Positions 28,196 to 39,914 are shown, counted from the first letter of the stretch. The stretch is DNA of 64,000 bases from Acidobacteriota bacterium (GCA_021780075.1 JAJXZL010000010.1:58325-122324); one strand, 5' to 3'. Notes: generated by a model not told the origin, from the sequence alone. Numbers and translations: made by a program.

Positions 28196-28644
28196 CCACG
28201 GCGCTCGCGGAAGAAACCGCGCAGCAACTCTGCCGCTTCATCGGCGAGAATTCCCTGCTCCACCTGCATCTGGTGGTTAAGCTGCGGGTGGTTGAGCACG
28301 GAGAGCACCGAACCGCACGCGCCCGTCTTGGGATCAACTGCAGCAAACACAAGCCGGTCGAGCCGTGCATGAATCATGGCCCCGGCGCACATGGCACAGG
28401 GCTCAAGCGTGACGTAAAGCGAACTGCCGTTGAGCCGGTAATTGCCTAGAGCCACGGCAGCCGCGCGCAGGGCGACGATTTCGGCGTGGGCTGTCGGGTC
28501 GTTGTCGCGCAACACACGATTCTGCCCGCGGGCAATGATGACGCCCTCCTGGACCATCACCGCGCCAATCGGCACTTCGCCGGCATTTGCGGCAAGGCGG
28601 GCTTCGGCAAGAGCAGCTTGCATGGCTTCGGCGTCAGTGATCAT
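28192..28644 (-). CDS. tadA: tRNA-specific adenosine deaminase
   Basis: A 150-residue zinc deaminase that converts wobble A34 to inosine in tRNA-Arg(ACG). The zinc site is 'AHAEIVAL' (His and catalytic Glu) and 'EPCAMCAGAM' (two Cys). Length and the ending 'LLRGFFRERR' fit TadA. It starts inside the end of aguA (28641-28644), so it is the last gene of the putrescine operon by position, though unrelated in pathway. It is convergent with the cupin gene. Confidence 0.95.
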   Translation of the reverse strand: MITDAEAMQAALAEARLAANAGEVPIGAVMVQEGVIIARGQNRVLRDNDPTAHAEIVALRAAAVALGNYRLNGSSLYVTLEPCAMCAGAMIHARLDRLVFAAVDPKTGACGSVLSVLNHPQLNHQMQVEQGILADEAAELLRGFFRERRG

Positions 28645-29738
28645 CTCTCCGATGGTAGCGCGGCAGGCTGCTGCTGGGTCATGCAGTGCAGCGCACCAAG
28701 GCCCCAGATCAGGTCAACGCAATGGATGCCGATCACGTCGCGATCCTTGAAGACATCCGCAAGAATGTTCAGGGCAATGCGGTCGTTGGGATCGTGAAAT
28801 GTGGGAACCAGAACCAAGCCGTTGGCCAGATAGAAATTGGCGTAGCTGGCCGGCAGGCGCTGGCCGCGAAAAACCACCGGGCGAGGCAAGGGTAACTCGA
28901 CCAAGGTGAACTGCTTGCCATTGGCAGTACGGGCAGCCTTGAGGCGGGCAAGATTTTCAGCCAGCGGCTCATGGTTTGGGTCGTTCGTATTCGGTTCTAC
29001 GGCTGTGACAATCGTGGATGGGTTGACGAAGCGGGTGATGTCGTCCACATGTCCATGGGTGTCATCACCGGCCACGCCGCGATTAAGCCAGACGACCTGA
29101 TCGATCCCCAGGTAATCGTAGAAGGCGCGTTCCAGCTGCTCGCGGCTCACGCCGGGATTGCGCTGCTGCACCTCGCTGAGGAGGCACTCTTCGGTCGTAA
29201 GCAGAATACCCTCGCCATTGGTGTCAATGGAGCCGCCTTCGAGCACCAACCGGCGAGGGCCATCCGCAAAGGCGACGGTGGGGTGCCACTCCAGCAGGCC
29301 CAGCAACTCCGCAACGTGGCCCGGCACCTGATCATCCAGATGCCAGTCGGGATACTTGGCCCAGGCATTGAAGCGCCAGTTCGTGATGCCCACCCGGCCC
29401 TCAGCATTGCGCACGAAGATGGGGCCGGAGTCGCGGGTCCACACGCGGTCCGTGGGCCACAGATGAAAGCTCACCTGATCCAGGTTCGCGCCACCGCGGT
29501 CCAGAATTCCCTCTGCACGGCGCTTCGATTTTGTATCGTCAACAAGGATGTGCACCCGCTCACGCATGGCAAGGAGGCGCACGATCTCCGCATAGACCCA
29601 CGGAATCGGCTGGAACTTGCCGGGCCAGTCTTCGGGGTTGTGCGGCCAGGCGAGCCATGTGGCCTCGTGCGGCTCCCACTCGGCGGGCATGCGATAACCC
29701 AGTTCACGCGGAGTTGCTGCGAGCGGTTGAACGGGCAT
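28641..29738 (-). CDS. aguA: Agmatine deiminase
   Basis: A 365-residue enzyme of the guanidino-group-modifying superfamily. It converts agmatine to N-carbamoylputrescine and ammonia. Recognisable parts are 'MPAEWEPHEATWLAWPHN' at the N-terminus, 'DRVWTRDSGPIFV', 'LEGGSIDTNGEG', 'GDDTHGHVDDITRFV' (catalytic His/Asp) and the nucleophile in 'ALHCMTQQQP' near the C-terminus. It starts two bases after the aguB stop, so they are cotranscribed with the arginine decarboxylase further upstream. Confidence 0.95.
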   Translation of the reverse strand: MPVQPLAATPRELGYRMPAEWEPHEATWLAWPHNPEDWPGKFQPIPWVYAEIVRLLAMRERVHILVDDTKSKRRAEGILDRGGANLDQVSFHLWPTDRVWTRDSGPIFVRNAEGRVGITNWRFNAWAKYPDWHLDDQVPGHVAELLGLLEWHPTVAFADGPRRLVLEGGSIDTNGEGILLTTEECLLSEVQQRNPGVSREQLERAFYDYLGIDQVVWLNRGVAGDDTHGHVDDITRFVNPSTIVTAVEPNTNDPNHEPLAENLARLKAARTANGKQFTLVELPLPRPVVFRGQRLPASYANFYLANGLVLVPTFHDPNDRIALNILADVFKDRDVIGIHCVDLIWGLGALHCMTQQQPAALPSER

Positions 29739-29740
29739 TG

Positions 29741-30682
29741 CTATTTTTGCTCTCCATTCGGCGCGGATGCAGGCTTCCGGTCAAGAAAGCGGCTGGTGAT
29801 CCCGCCATACGCATCAATGCGGCGGTCGCGGAGAAACGGCCAGTTGCGGCGTGTGTCTTCGAGTAACGCCAAGTCGATTTCAGCCAGCAGGACTTCTTCG
29901 GCATCATGGGAGGCCTGGGCAATAATGCGGCCGAAGGGATCTGCCAGAAAGCTGCCACCCCAGAACTCGAGCCCTGCTCCTTCAGCGCGATTACCGAGGA
30001 TGTCGCCATGCTCCTGGCCGACGCGGTTTACTCCGGCTACGTAGACGCCATTGGCAATAGCATGGGCGCGCTGAATGGTCTGCCACGCATCATATTGCGC
30101 CTCGCCAAACTCGTCCTTTTCTGCCGGGTGCCAGCCGATGGCGGTGGGATAGAAGAGCACTTCGGCACCTTGCAGGGCCGTGAGGCGCGCGCCTTCGGGA
30201 TACCACTGGTCCCAGCAGACGAGCGTGCCTACCCGGCCAAACGCAGTGTCGACAGCCTGAAAGCCCAGATCTCCCGGCGTGAAATAGAACTTCTCGAAGT
30301 AGAGCGGATCGTCGGGGATGTGCATCTTGCGATAGACGCTGGCGATGGAGCCGTCTACGTTCAGAGTGACCGCAGTGTTGTGGTAGAGCCCCGGCGCACG
30401 GCGCTCAAAGAGTGAGGCGATGATGCAGACACGCGCCTCGCGGGCCGCCTCAGCCAGGTACGCCGTGGAGGGGCCGGGGATGGGCTCGGCCAGATCGAAC
30501 AGGCGGATGTCTTCGCGCTGGCAGAAATACTGCGTGCGAAAAAGCTCGGGCAGGCAAACAATATTTGCGCCCAGGCGAGCTGCCTCGTGGATGTGCCGCA
30601 CCGCCGAGGCCAGATTCGCCTCCGGGTCGGGGCCCATGCACATTTGTACCAGGCCTACGTTGTACTTGCGTGTATCCGCCAT
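29741..30682 (-). CDS. aguB: N-carbamoylputrescine amidase
   Basis: A 313-residue nitrilase-superfamily amidase that releases putrescine from N-carbamoylputrescine. The Glu-Lys-Cys triad is in 'VCLPELFRTQYFCQ', 'VYRKMHIPDDPLYFEKFYF' and 'LVCWDQWYPEGARL'. The last two segments are typical of AguB rather than other nitrilases. ATG 30682 has AGGAATGACGGGC upstream. It lies between the arginine decarboxylase gene (84 bases upstream, with a stable hairpin in the gap) and aguA. Confidence 0.95.
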   Translation of the reverse strand: MADTRKYNVGLVQMCMGPDPEANLASAVRHIHEAARLGANIVCLPELFRTQYFCQREDIRLFDLAEPIPGPSTAYLAEAAREARVCIIASLFERRAPGLYHNTAVTLNVDGSIASVYRKMHIPDDPLYFEKFYFTPGDLGFQAVDTAFGRVGTLVCWDQWYPEGARLTALQGAEVLFYPTAIGWHPAEKDEFGEAQYDAWQTIQRAHAIANGVYVAGVNRVGQEHGDILGNRAEGAGLEFWGGSFLADPFGRIIAQASHDAEEVLLAEIDLALLEDTRRNWPFLRDRRIDAYGGITSRFLDRKPASAPNGEQK

Positions 30683-30716
30683 ATTCAGCCCGTCATTCCT
30701 CCGCTACGATACAGGA

Positions 30717-30745
30717 AGGCCAACCCCGCAGGGCGGGATTGGCCT
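30717..30745 (-). other. Stable hairpin between arginine decarboxylase and aguB
   Basis: AGGCCAACCCCGC (30717-30729) and GCGGGATTGGCCT (30733-30745) pair over 13 positions with one C-A mismatch and a three-base loop. No U tract follows on the minus strand, so it is not a standard terminator. It may stop 3' decay or tune the ratio of the two genes. Confidence 0.6.
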
Positions 30746-30765
30746 CGGATGCCTTGCACACACAG

Positions 30766-31314
30766 CTACTCTTCCAAGATCAGGACGGCAGCGGCAATGG
30801 TGGTGGTCCACAGACCGCGCTTGTCACCTACGGCCGACTGAGTAACGTTGCTGGTGCGGACAATCTTGTTCGAGATCCGGTAGATCTCCTTCTTCTCGTC
30901 CCAGCTCTTGTCGGGGTCAAAATCCACATCAAGGGTAGTGGCTAGCATCTCGGCGGCCAGTTCCTCCGCGTACTCGCCTGCCTGGTCCTCTGTTTCGCCA
31001 AAGCTGTGATGCTCGCTGAGATAGCCGTAGGTGTCGCGGTCAGCGGGAATGGCCACGCCGATGCTTGAAACAACCAGCCGGTGCGGCTCACGCGTTGAAT
31101 TCTCCGCAATCACGGCAAACACCACCTCGCCGTGATTCAGGTATTTCAGGCCTTCCTTGCGCGGAATCACCTTGCATTGCGGTGGAAAGATGGAAGAGAC
31201 GCGCACAAGATTCTGCGAGGCGATTCCTGCATCCCGAAGGGCCAGCTCAAAGGAGGTCAACCGCTCCTTGTGTTTGCCTACACCCTTGGTGAAGAAAAGC
31301 TTCTTCGGGACCAT
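30766..31314 (-). CDS. Pyruvoyl-dependent arginine decarboxylase
   Basis: A 182-residue proenzyme that cleaves itself to form a pyruvoyl group and decarboxylates arginine to agmatine. The cleavage site is the Ser-Ser in '[11 protein letters not shown]' (about residues 39-49), and '[30 protein letters not shown]' follows as in PvlArgDC proteins. ATG 31314 is preferred to TTG 31326, though the SD is weak in both cases. It leads the operon decarboxylase-aguB-aguA-tadA and so gives the arginine to putrescine route in gene order. Confidence 0.93.
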   Translation of the reverse strand: MVPKKLFFTKGVGKHKERLTSFELALRDAGIASQNLVRVSSIFPPQCKVIPRKEGLKYLNHGEVVFAVIAENSTREPHRLVVSSIGVAIPADRDTYGYLSEHHSFGETEDQAGEYAEELAAEMLATTLDVDFDPDKSWDEKKEIYRISNKIVRTSNVTQSAVGDKRGLWTTTIAAAVLILEE

Positions 31315-31582
31315 GCTTTTTCCCAATTTCTATGTGTCCTCCGTGACGTTGATGATTGTGATTTGATTGGAACGTTCCCGCATGAGTTTATCGCATCTGG
31401 CCGTAGCATAAAAGAAATGTAGCGAAATTCATGGCAGCTTTATGCCAGCGCAAATCCCCAGGCGGGATACAGCCTGCCGAAGACAGCCTGATTCGACGCC
31501 GCATTGCACCAATTTTCAGTCACTTTCATGGCTGTCAACCGCGCCCCGTAACTATTTCCCCGCTTTGGCGTTTAAGAGAAAC

Positions 31583-32251
31583 ATGAAACGAGTGCGGATG
31601 TTCGGAATTTCTGTATTGAGCGCCGGACTGTGCTGCGGGTTGGCGGTGTGCCAGGAGGCCACTACGGCACAGGCGGAGGGCTCTCAACGACCCACCACCG
31701 GCCAGGTTGCAGATCCCGCTAAAGCTTCGTTGCCAGCCCTGCCGCCCGGAGTCAGTCCCGTGCCATTGGATTGGACGCCGCCGGCACTGGCTCAGTTGAG
31801 CACCGTGGCAGCAGTGAAAACCAGCTTTACTTTGGACCGCAGTCTGCTCGGCGCTGCTGCCGGCATGGTGCCCGACTCCGAACCAGAGACGCGTAAGGCC
31901 ATCGGCGAACTGGATGGCGTCAGTGTGCACGTGCTGCGCTTTGCCAACGCAGGCATGGAGGATGAAGAGCAACTGGAGGCTCTTCGCGAGGCCTATCATC
32001 TGCGCGGCTGGAAGCATCTGGTAACCACAACCGAAAAGGGCGGCCCCGCACACAGCGCAACGACAGATCTGTGGCTTGTCCTGGATGGCGTGAACGTCCG
32101 CGGCGCAGTTGTGCTGAATGAGACGCCCAAAAGCCTGACACTGGTGACTGTCGCGGGCAATCTGAGCCCGATCGATCTGCTCCATCTGCGCGGCCACTTT
32201 GGCATTCCCCGCTTTGATGGAAACGACTTCAGAAGCGCCATCCGCCGGTAG
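31583..32251 (+). CDS. Secreted DUF4252-type protein
   Basis: A 222-residue exported protein. Residues 1-24 are a signal peptide. A Pro-rich stretch follows to about residue 70. The rest resembles DUF4252: 'LDGVSVHVLRFANAGMEDEEQLEALREAYHLRGWKHLVTT...LWLVLDGVNVRGAVVLNETPKSLTLVTVAGNLSPIDLLHLRGHFGIP' features, including the family's closing 'LSPIDLLHLRGHFGIP'. The function of this domain is not known. ATG 31583 follows AAGAGAA. The longer frame from 31442 is not supported. Confidence 0.75.
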   Translation: MKRVRMFGISVLSAGLCCGLAVCQEATTAQAEGSQRPTTGQVADPAKASLPALPPGVSPVPLDWTPPALAQLSTVAAVKTSFTLDRSLLGAAAGMVPDSEPETRKAIGELDGVSVHVLRFANAGMEDEEQLEALREAYHLRGWKHLVTTTEKGGPAHSATTDLWLVLDGVNVRGAVVLNETPKSLTLVTVAGNLSPIDLLHLRGHFGIPRFDGNDFRSAIRR

Positions 32252-32339
32252 CTGTGGCAGGCCGCGCCGTTGCCACTCGTAATTTGCAGGTGTTAGCCTC
32301 TCTCTGCAGCTGTTTTAGAGAAGGGACACCGCAAACACC

Positions 32340-34711
<2,372 letters not shown>

Positions 34712-34749
34712 GTTTACATACTTCGGGCAATCCGATTCGCACCACCCAG

Positions 34750-34784
34750 GAGGCCATTCTGTTCCGCAGAGTGGCCTCTTGCAT
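34750..34784 (+). terminator. Probable terminator after icd-mdh
   Basis: GAGGCCATT (34750-34758) and AGTGGCCTC (34770-34778) pair over nine positions with one T-G wobble, followed by TTGCATTT. The stem is sound but the T tract is interrupted. Confidence 0.6.
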
Positions 34785-34844
34785 TTCTCTCCATCGAATG
34801 GTTGAGACGGGCGCCCAACTGCCGAACGATGACACCTTTCCTTC

Positions 34845-34957
34845 TTGACCGTTAGGGTTGGTCAGTACCCAAACGCGGGACAACCTGAGCGCTTTCGGAA
34901 TGTCGCAAACCCGCGATGACGCTCAGGAGACCACTGCCTGAGTCGCCGAGCGCGCTC
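34845..34957 (+). other. Candidate structured RNA upstream of the TonB receptor
   Basis: A cluster of interlocking repeats. CGCGGG (34874-34879) pairs with CCCGCG (34910-34915). CCTGAGCG (34884-34891) pairs with CGCTCAGG (34920-34927). Their order is that of an H-type pseudoknot. CTCAGG (34922-34927) can instead pair with CCTGAG (34937-34942). GAGCGCGCTC (34948-34957) is a palindrome. The region lies in the 397-base gap between mdh and the receptor gene, 150-260 bases before its start. No known class is recognised. Confidence 0.4.
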
Positions 34958-35108
34958 TGGCTTGGAACTACTTCCCTAACCTGTGTATACAGCGAGATTT
35001 GCCAACACGTCAGGCAGCCCGAATGTGTCCTGTGCGTCTCCTGAGCCTGAACGTGAATGGCGCGGAACCTGTTGGCACTGTAGAGCATTGTCCCATTTGA
35101 GGAGAGCC

Positions 35109-38100
35109 ATGATTCGAAGGTCGGCATGCGTTGTATTTTGCCTTGCGATCGCCCTGATCACAGCCAGGGCGCAGAGTAATTTCGCGGTAGTGCGCGGATC
35201 GATTTTTGACCCGGAACACCGCCCAATCGCAGGCGCACACGTTCACATCACGGCCACCGGCACAGGCGCTGAACGCGAAGTCATCACCAACCAAGCGGGA
35301 CTCTACGAGATTGCGGGCCTGCAACCGGGCAGCTACAAGCTCGATGTCGATAGCCCCGGCTTCAAAAAGGCGACTCAGGCGATCAATCTCGAGGTAGGCC
35401 AGCAAGCCACTTTGGACCTGCAACTGCACGTGGGCAGCGATGCCCAATCCGTCACAGTCCGGGCTACGGGCGAACTCCTCAAGACCCAGGACGCAAGCGT
35501 TGGTGAAGTGGTCGATCAGCACTCGATAGATTCCCTCCCCCTGAACGGCCGCATGCTCATCGACTTGGTGCTTACGGTGCCGGGAGCCCACATAAGCCAT
35601 GGTGCAGGAACGGGCGACACGAATCCGCTCTATTGGCGCCCTGGCCAGCGGTCAGCGGTCAGCATTGGCGGAAGCCGTCCCAATGGAAACTATTTTCTGC
35701 TGGATGGAGCCACCAACACCGACCCCACCTTCAGCACGGAGAACCTGAGTCTCTCGCCCGACGCAGTGCAGGAGTTCCAGGTGGATACCAGCAGTTATTC
35801 AGCCGACATGGGTGGAGCTGGAGGCGGCCAGATCAACATCGTAACGCGCTCCGGATCAAGCCACTTTCACGGCACCGCTTACGAGTTCCTGCGCAACGGC
35901 GCCATGGATGCCCACTCCTTCAACCAGATGGGCGGATCGAATTTCCTCGTACAGAACAACTTTGGCGCTTCGCTGGGCGGCCCTGTATGGCATGCTGGCA
36001 AGACTTTCTTCTTCCTGAACTACGAAGGTCTACGGAACGTTGAGAACATCTCCATGGTGGATACCGTGCCGACCGCAGCCGAGGCCGCGGGCGACTTTAG
36101 CCAAAGCGGAGTAGACATTTATGACCCGAACACAACAACCACCAATCCCAACTTCAACCCCAGCCTTCCTGTAAGCAAGTCGAACCCGCAATACATCCGC
36201 GAGCAGTTCGTCTACAACGGGGTCAAGAATGTCATTCCGCCGAGCCGACTGACCCAGGCCGCCTCCATCATGCTGAACAAATACACTCCGCTCCCCAACA
36301 CAACAAACATGGGCAGTTCGACGATGATGGGTCAACCAACCGTAGTGGGGGCAGGCAACGATGCCAACAACTACCTTGATATGCGCAATCAGCGGATGAA
36401 CACGGACCAGGGAACCGTTCGCATTGATCACAACTTCGCAAATGGAGACATTGCCTTCTTCCGCTACTCGGCCGGGGGCGAGTATGGCTTCATGCCGCAA
36501 GGGCTGCCGGGCTTCGGCTTCTATCACGATGACCTGTCACAGCAGGGAATTCTAGCCTGGAATCATGTGGTTTCCACACACATGGTCAACATGGCTTCAG
36601 GGGCTATCTCACGGCTCGTCATGATGCACTCCACGGAAAGCGCAAACAGAAATGACATCGTCAGCCAGTTGGGCATTACCGGAACCGGCTATGGTGGTCC
36701 GGCAGCCTGGGGTGCTCCCTATTTCGCCGTTCAGGGCTATTCACCTATGGGCGACAACTACAATGCGACGCCGATGCATGCTTGGGACACAGTGGTCGAA
36801 GGCCGCGACACGCTGAACTGGCAGATCGGGCGGCACAGCGCCAAGTTCGGCGGCGCGTACCAGAAGTTCATTTGGCCCATGTGGGGCTTCTTTCAGAATC
36901 GCGGGTTCTACCAGTACACCAATGGCTTCACCACCCAGTACGCCCTGAACGATGGCCAGTCCGGCTCTGCTCTGGCCAGTTTCCTTCTGGGGTTACCTGC
37001 AGCACGACAGGGCCAGGCAGGTGTGCCCCAGATGGACCTGCGCCAGTGGTATGCAAACGGCTTTGCAATGGATGCTTGGCGGTTCACATCGACGACTACG
37101 CTTACGTACGGCTTGCGGTATGAGTTCATGAGTCCACTGGTCGATATCAAATATACAAACACAAACCTGGACTTGAGCAGTGGCGCGCCGAAGGTCTTTA
37201 TTGGCGGGCAGAACGGTTATCCGAAAGGGCTCATGTATGCCAACCACACGAACTTTGCCCCCCGTCTTGGCCTGGCCCAGAGCCTGCCCCGTCTGGGAGT
37301 GGTAGCACATGTCGCCTATGGCATCTTCTACACGCCTGTGGACATGAATACGTGGTGTAACCAGCGCCATAACGTGCCTTATGTTTTCCCTGAGACATCG
37401 CAAAGCGATCCGTTTATTCCCAGCATCCCGACGCTCAATTTTCCCACGCCAGTTCTTGGCACCACCGTGGTCGCATTTAACTCAATTCAATTGCACGCGC
37501 CGCCTGAATACATTCAGCAGTGGAGCGTATCGCTTGAGAAGCAGTTAGGTACTGAAACCACCGTCGAAGTCGGCTACCTGGGCGCGGGCGGTTTCCATCT
37601 TCAGCGCTCTCACCTTATCAACAATGCGCAGCCAGGAGCGGGTCTGATTCAACCGCGCCGCCCTTTCCCCAAGATCAGCTTTGTTAACAACTCGGTCTTC
37701 CCATCCTCGACGACTGTCGCCAGTACAACCTTCCCCGTTAGCACGATCAACCGCCTCGAGAACACCTCGCAGAGCTGGTATGACGCGGGCTACGTGAATG
37801 TCCGCCGCCGGTACGAGCACGGACTCAGCTTCCTGGCCAATTACACCTTCGCCAAATCGCTTGAGAACGCACCCGATTTCCGTTCACCCATGTTCGAGGC
37901 CGCTGTTCCGCAGAATAACGACGATCTGAACGCAGAAAAAGGCCCGGCATGTGACATTCGCAGCCGATTTGCACTCAGCACCGTCTATAGTCCGCGCGCC
38001 ATCGGCGCGAACAACTTTACACGGGCCCTCACACGTGACTGGCGTGGTTCCATGGTGTACCAGGTACAGACCGGTTTTCCCCTTACCATCTCTGTCTTTG

Positions 38101-38489
38101 GCGATACCGCAAATGCCGGTACCGTTGTGGGTGAAAACCCGATTCGCGCCAACACAACGACCGAAAAGGTCTTTGGCTCGGGCACAAGGAACTCAAACAC
38201 TTGGTTCAATCCCAAGGCTTTTGCAACGCCGCCTGCCTATACCTACGGCAACGTGGGCCGTAACTCGGTCTATGGCCCAGGCATGCAGACCATGGACTTT
38301 GGCCTGGTGCGAGAATTCAGCTTGGCTGAAAGATCCGTCTTCGAAGCCCGCGCCGAGTTCTTCAATGCATTCAACCACACCAACCTGGGAATCCCTAACA
38401 GGTTCGTCAATACTTCCAACTTCGGCAGTATCACCGAAGTCGCAACGCCTGGTAGAGAAATCCAGTTGAGCGCACGAGTCAGCTTCTAA
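35109..38489 (+). CDS. TonB-dependent receptor, Oar-like, with carboxypeptidase-regulatory domain
   Basis: A 1126-residue outer-membrane protein. Residues 1-22 are a signal peptide. Residues 25-105 are a carboxypeptidase-regulatory-like beta domain ('GSIFDPEHRPIAGAHVHIT...NQAGLYEIAGLQPGSYKLDV'). A plug follows with 'LPLNGRMLIDLVLTVPG' and 'DAVQEFQVDTSSYSADMGGAGGGQINIVTRSGSSHFHGTAYEF' features. The long barrel ends in 'LSARVSF', a terminal Phe that fits outer-membrane insertion. Acidobacteria carry many such proteins, often for glycans, but the substrate here is unknown. ATG 35109 follows GAGGAG; the 42 codons upstream in the same frame lie in the leader. Confidence 0.92.
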   Translation: MIRRSACVVFCLAIALITARAQSNFAVVRGSIFDPEHRPIAGAHVHITATGTGAEREVITNQAGLYEIAGLQPGSYKLDVDSPGFKKATQAINLEVGQQATLDLQLHVGSDAQSVTVRATGELLKTQDASVGEVVDQHSIDSLPLNGRMLIDLVLTVPGAHISHGAGTGDTNPLYWRPGQRSAVSIGGSRPNGNYFLLDGATNTDPTFSTENLSLSPDAVQEFQVDTSSYSADMGGAGGGQINIVTRSGSSHFHGTAYEFLRNGAMDAHSFNQMGGSNFLVQNNFGASLGGPVWHAGKTFFFLNYEGLRNVENISMVDTVPTAAEAAGDFSQSGVDIYDPNTTTTNPNFNPSLPVSKSNPQYIREQFVYNGVKNVIPPSRLTQAASIMLNKYTPLPNTTNMGSSTMMGQPTVVGAGNDANNYLDMRNQRMNTDQGTVRIDHNFANGDIAFFRYSAGGEYGFMPQGLPGFGFYHDDLSQQGILAWNHVVSTHMVNMASGAISRLVMMHSTESANRNDIVSQLGITGTGYGGPAAWGAPYFAVQGYSPMGDNYNATPMHAWDTVVEGRDTLNWQIGRHSAKFGGAYQKFIWPMWGFFQNRGFYQYTNGFTTQYALNDGQSGSALASFLLGLPAARQGQAGVPQMDLRQWYANGFAMDAWRFTSTTTLTYGLRYEFMSPLVDIKYTNTNLDLSSGAPKVFIGGQNGYPKGLMYANHTNFAPRLGLAQSLPRLGVVAHVAYGIFYTPVDMNTWCNQRHNVPYVFPETSQSDPFIPSIPTLNFPTPVLGTTVVAFNSIQLHAPPEYIQQWSVSLEKQLGTETTVEVGYLGAGGFHLQRSHLINNAQPGAGLIQPRRPFPKISFVNNSVFPSSTTVASTTFPVSTINRLENTSQSWYDAGYVNVRRRYEHGLSFLANYTFAKSLENAPDFRSPMFEAAVPQNNDDLNAEKGPACDIRSRFALSTVYSPRAIGANNFTRALTRDWRGSMVYQVQTGFPLTISVFGDTANAGTVVGENPIRANTTTEKVFGSGTRNSNTWFNPKAFATPPAYTYGNVGRNSVYGPGMQTMDFGLVREFSLAERSVFEARAEFFNAFNHTNLGIPNRFVNTSNFGSITEVATPGREIQLSARVSF

Positions 38490-38512
38490 TTAGAGCTCCG
38501 CAACGGACAGTC

Positions 38513-38543
38513 GGGTGGCATTCCTTTTCAGTAAATGCCATCC
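38513..38543. terminator. Hairpin between convergent genes
   Basis: GGGTGGCAT (38513-38521) and ATGCCATCC (38535-38543) pair over nine positions with one wobble, 13-base loop. It lies in the 61-base gap between the receptor gene and the convergent hydrolase gene. There is no long T tract; it may serve both directions. Confidence 0.5.
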
Positions 38544-38550
38544 GGCCCAT

Positions 38551-39465
38551 TTACTTGAGAAACGCCACGACGTCAGGCGCGATCTGCGCAGCACACTGGC
38601 TGGGAGCAAGGTGACCACAGGCGGGAAACACATCCAGCAGCGATTGCGGCATCAATCGGTGCATCTTCTCAGCCTGACTGAGCGGGGTGATGCGGTCCTC
38701 AGCACCCCACACAATCAACACCGGCATCTTTAGCCCCGGCAGCAGGTTATCGGTCGTAGAGCGGCCCGTGAGCATCGACGCCAGCGCGCGCCGGATCACC
38801 CATGCATTTCTCTCCGAGTGGCGCAAAATATCACTGGCAACAAAATCAGGGACTGTGGGCGGGTTGGGCATCAGGAGTGCGTCCAGTTGGTCCAGTTCCG
38901 CCGGTGTGGATGGCGTAAAAAGCCGCGTATCCCACGAGGGCTGCTCATGAAGGCCAGCACTGTCAAACAGCAGGAGCTTGCCTACCCTCGCGGGGTGGTC
39001 TGCGGCAACGCGCTGCGCAATCCAGCCCCCCATCGACCATCCTCCAAGATCCACCTGCCTGAGCCCAAGAACATTAAGGAAACCTACAATCACCGCAGCT
39101 TCATCCTGCACAGAATAGGAAAATGCCGCGGGCTTTTCACTCTGGCCGTAGCCGGGAAGGTCTGGCAGGTAGACGCGGTATCCAGCCCGTACCAGATAGG
39201 GCGCCAGGTTTTGCCAATCCTCGGCCCGCGCTCCCAGCCCATGCACCAGGACCACGGGCGGGCCCGTCTGCGGTCCCATCGCATAATAGTGGACACGATA
39301 GCCCGCAACCGTTGTCGAGCGGCTTTGCGCCCCGGAAAGGTACATGCGGAGTTCCGAGTATCCTCGAAAGAAACTCACCGGCCGCGCCCAGAATGCCGCC
39401 GCACTCACGACGATCAGCGCCAGGGGCATACCAATAAACCACTTGAGCCTTTGGGGCTTCGTCAC
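38551..39465 (-). CDS. Membrane-anchored alpha/beta hydrolase
   Basis: A 304-residue hydrolase. Residues 9-27 form an N-terminal membrane anchor or signal. The fold is clear from 'VVLVHGLGARAEDW' (oxyanion loop), the nucleophile elbow 'LGGWSMGGWIAQ' (Ser about 143), 'WGAEDRITPL' with the acid, and 'ACGHLAPSQ' with the catalytic His. Substrate unknown. It starts with GTG 39465, overlapping the NUDIX gene's TGA, with AAGGAG five bases upstream, so the two genes are coupled. Confidence 0.88.
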   Translation of the reverse strand: MTKPQRLKWFIGMPLALIVVSAAAFWARPVSFFRGYSELRMYLSGAQSRSTTVAGYRVHYYAMGPQTGPPVVLVHGLGARAEDWQNLAPYLVRAGYRVYLPDLPGYGQSEKPAAFSYSVQDEAAVIVGFLNVLGLRQVDLGGWSMGGWIAQRVAADHPARVGKLLLFDSAGLHEQPSWDTRLFTPSTPAELDQLDALLMPNPPTVPDFVASDILRHSERNAWVIRRALASMLTGRSTTDNLLPGLKMPVLIVWGAEDRITPLSQAEKMHRLMPQSLLDVFPACGHLAPSQCAAQIAPDVVAFLK

Positions 39466-39914
39466 ATCTTCTCCTTTGTGTACAGGGCCTGTTGCCAGCC
39501 AGACTCAATCACGCGCACAGTCACAGGATCGAGCGCCAAGGCGCTGTGGCTGTTCCACTCCGCCCGCTCTACCCATCGCACCTCATCCGCATCTGACGCC
39601 GCCTTGAGTTCACCACCCACCACGCGACACAGGTAGTCTGCAATCACATAATGGTAACGAACGCGCTCGCCTTCCCAATGAATCCGGTCCAGCAGTTCGA
39701 CAAGTTCTATCGGTTCGACCATGAGTCCGGTCTCTTCCTTCACTTCGCGGACAACTCCGCCAGTAAGCGGCTCGCCCAACTCCAGCAAGCCGCCGGGCAG
39801 TGACCATTGCCCTTTCAGGGGCTCATGACCGCGCCGCACCAGCAACACCCTACCCTCATGCACTACCACTGCGCCGACACCAACCAGCGGAACCAAAGGA
39901 AACTCTCTATGCAT
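39462..39914 (-). CDS. NUDIX hydrolase
   Basis: A 150-residue pyrophosphohydrolase with the complete Nudix box, starting 'GGLLELGEPL' and ending 'REVKEETGL' (about residues 39-62). The substrate (ADP-ribose, a damaged nucleotide or a cap) cannot be told. ATG 39914 is chosen over longer frames because GGAGAG lies three bases upstream; a TACAAT hexamer ends eight bases before the ATG, so a very short leader is likely. It is divergent from the copper genes. Confidence 0.9.
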   Translation of the reverse strand: MHREFPLVPLVGVGAVVVHEGRVLLVRRGHEPLKGQWSLPGGLLELGEPLTGGVVREVKEETGLMVEPIELVELLDRIHWEGERVRYHYVIADYLCRVVGGELKAASDADEVRWVERAEWNSHSALALDPVTVRVIESGWQQALYTKEKM

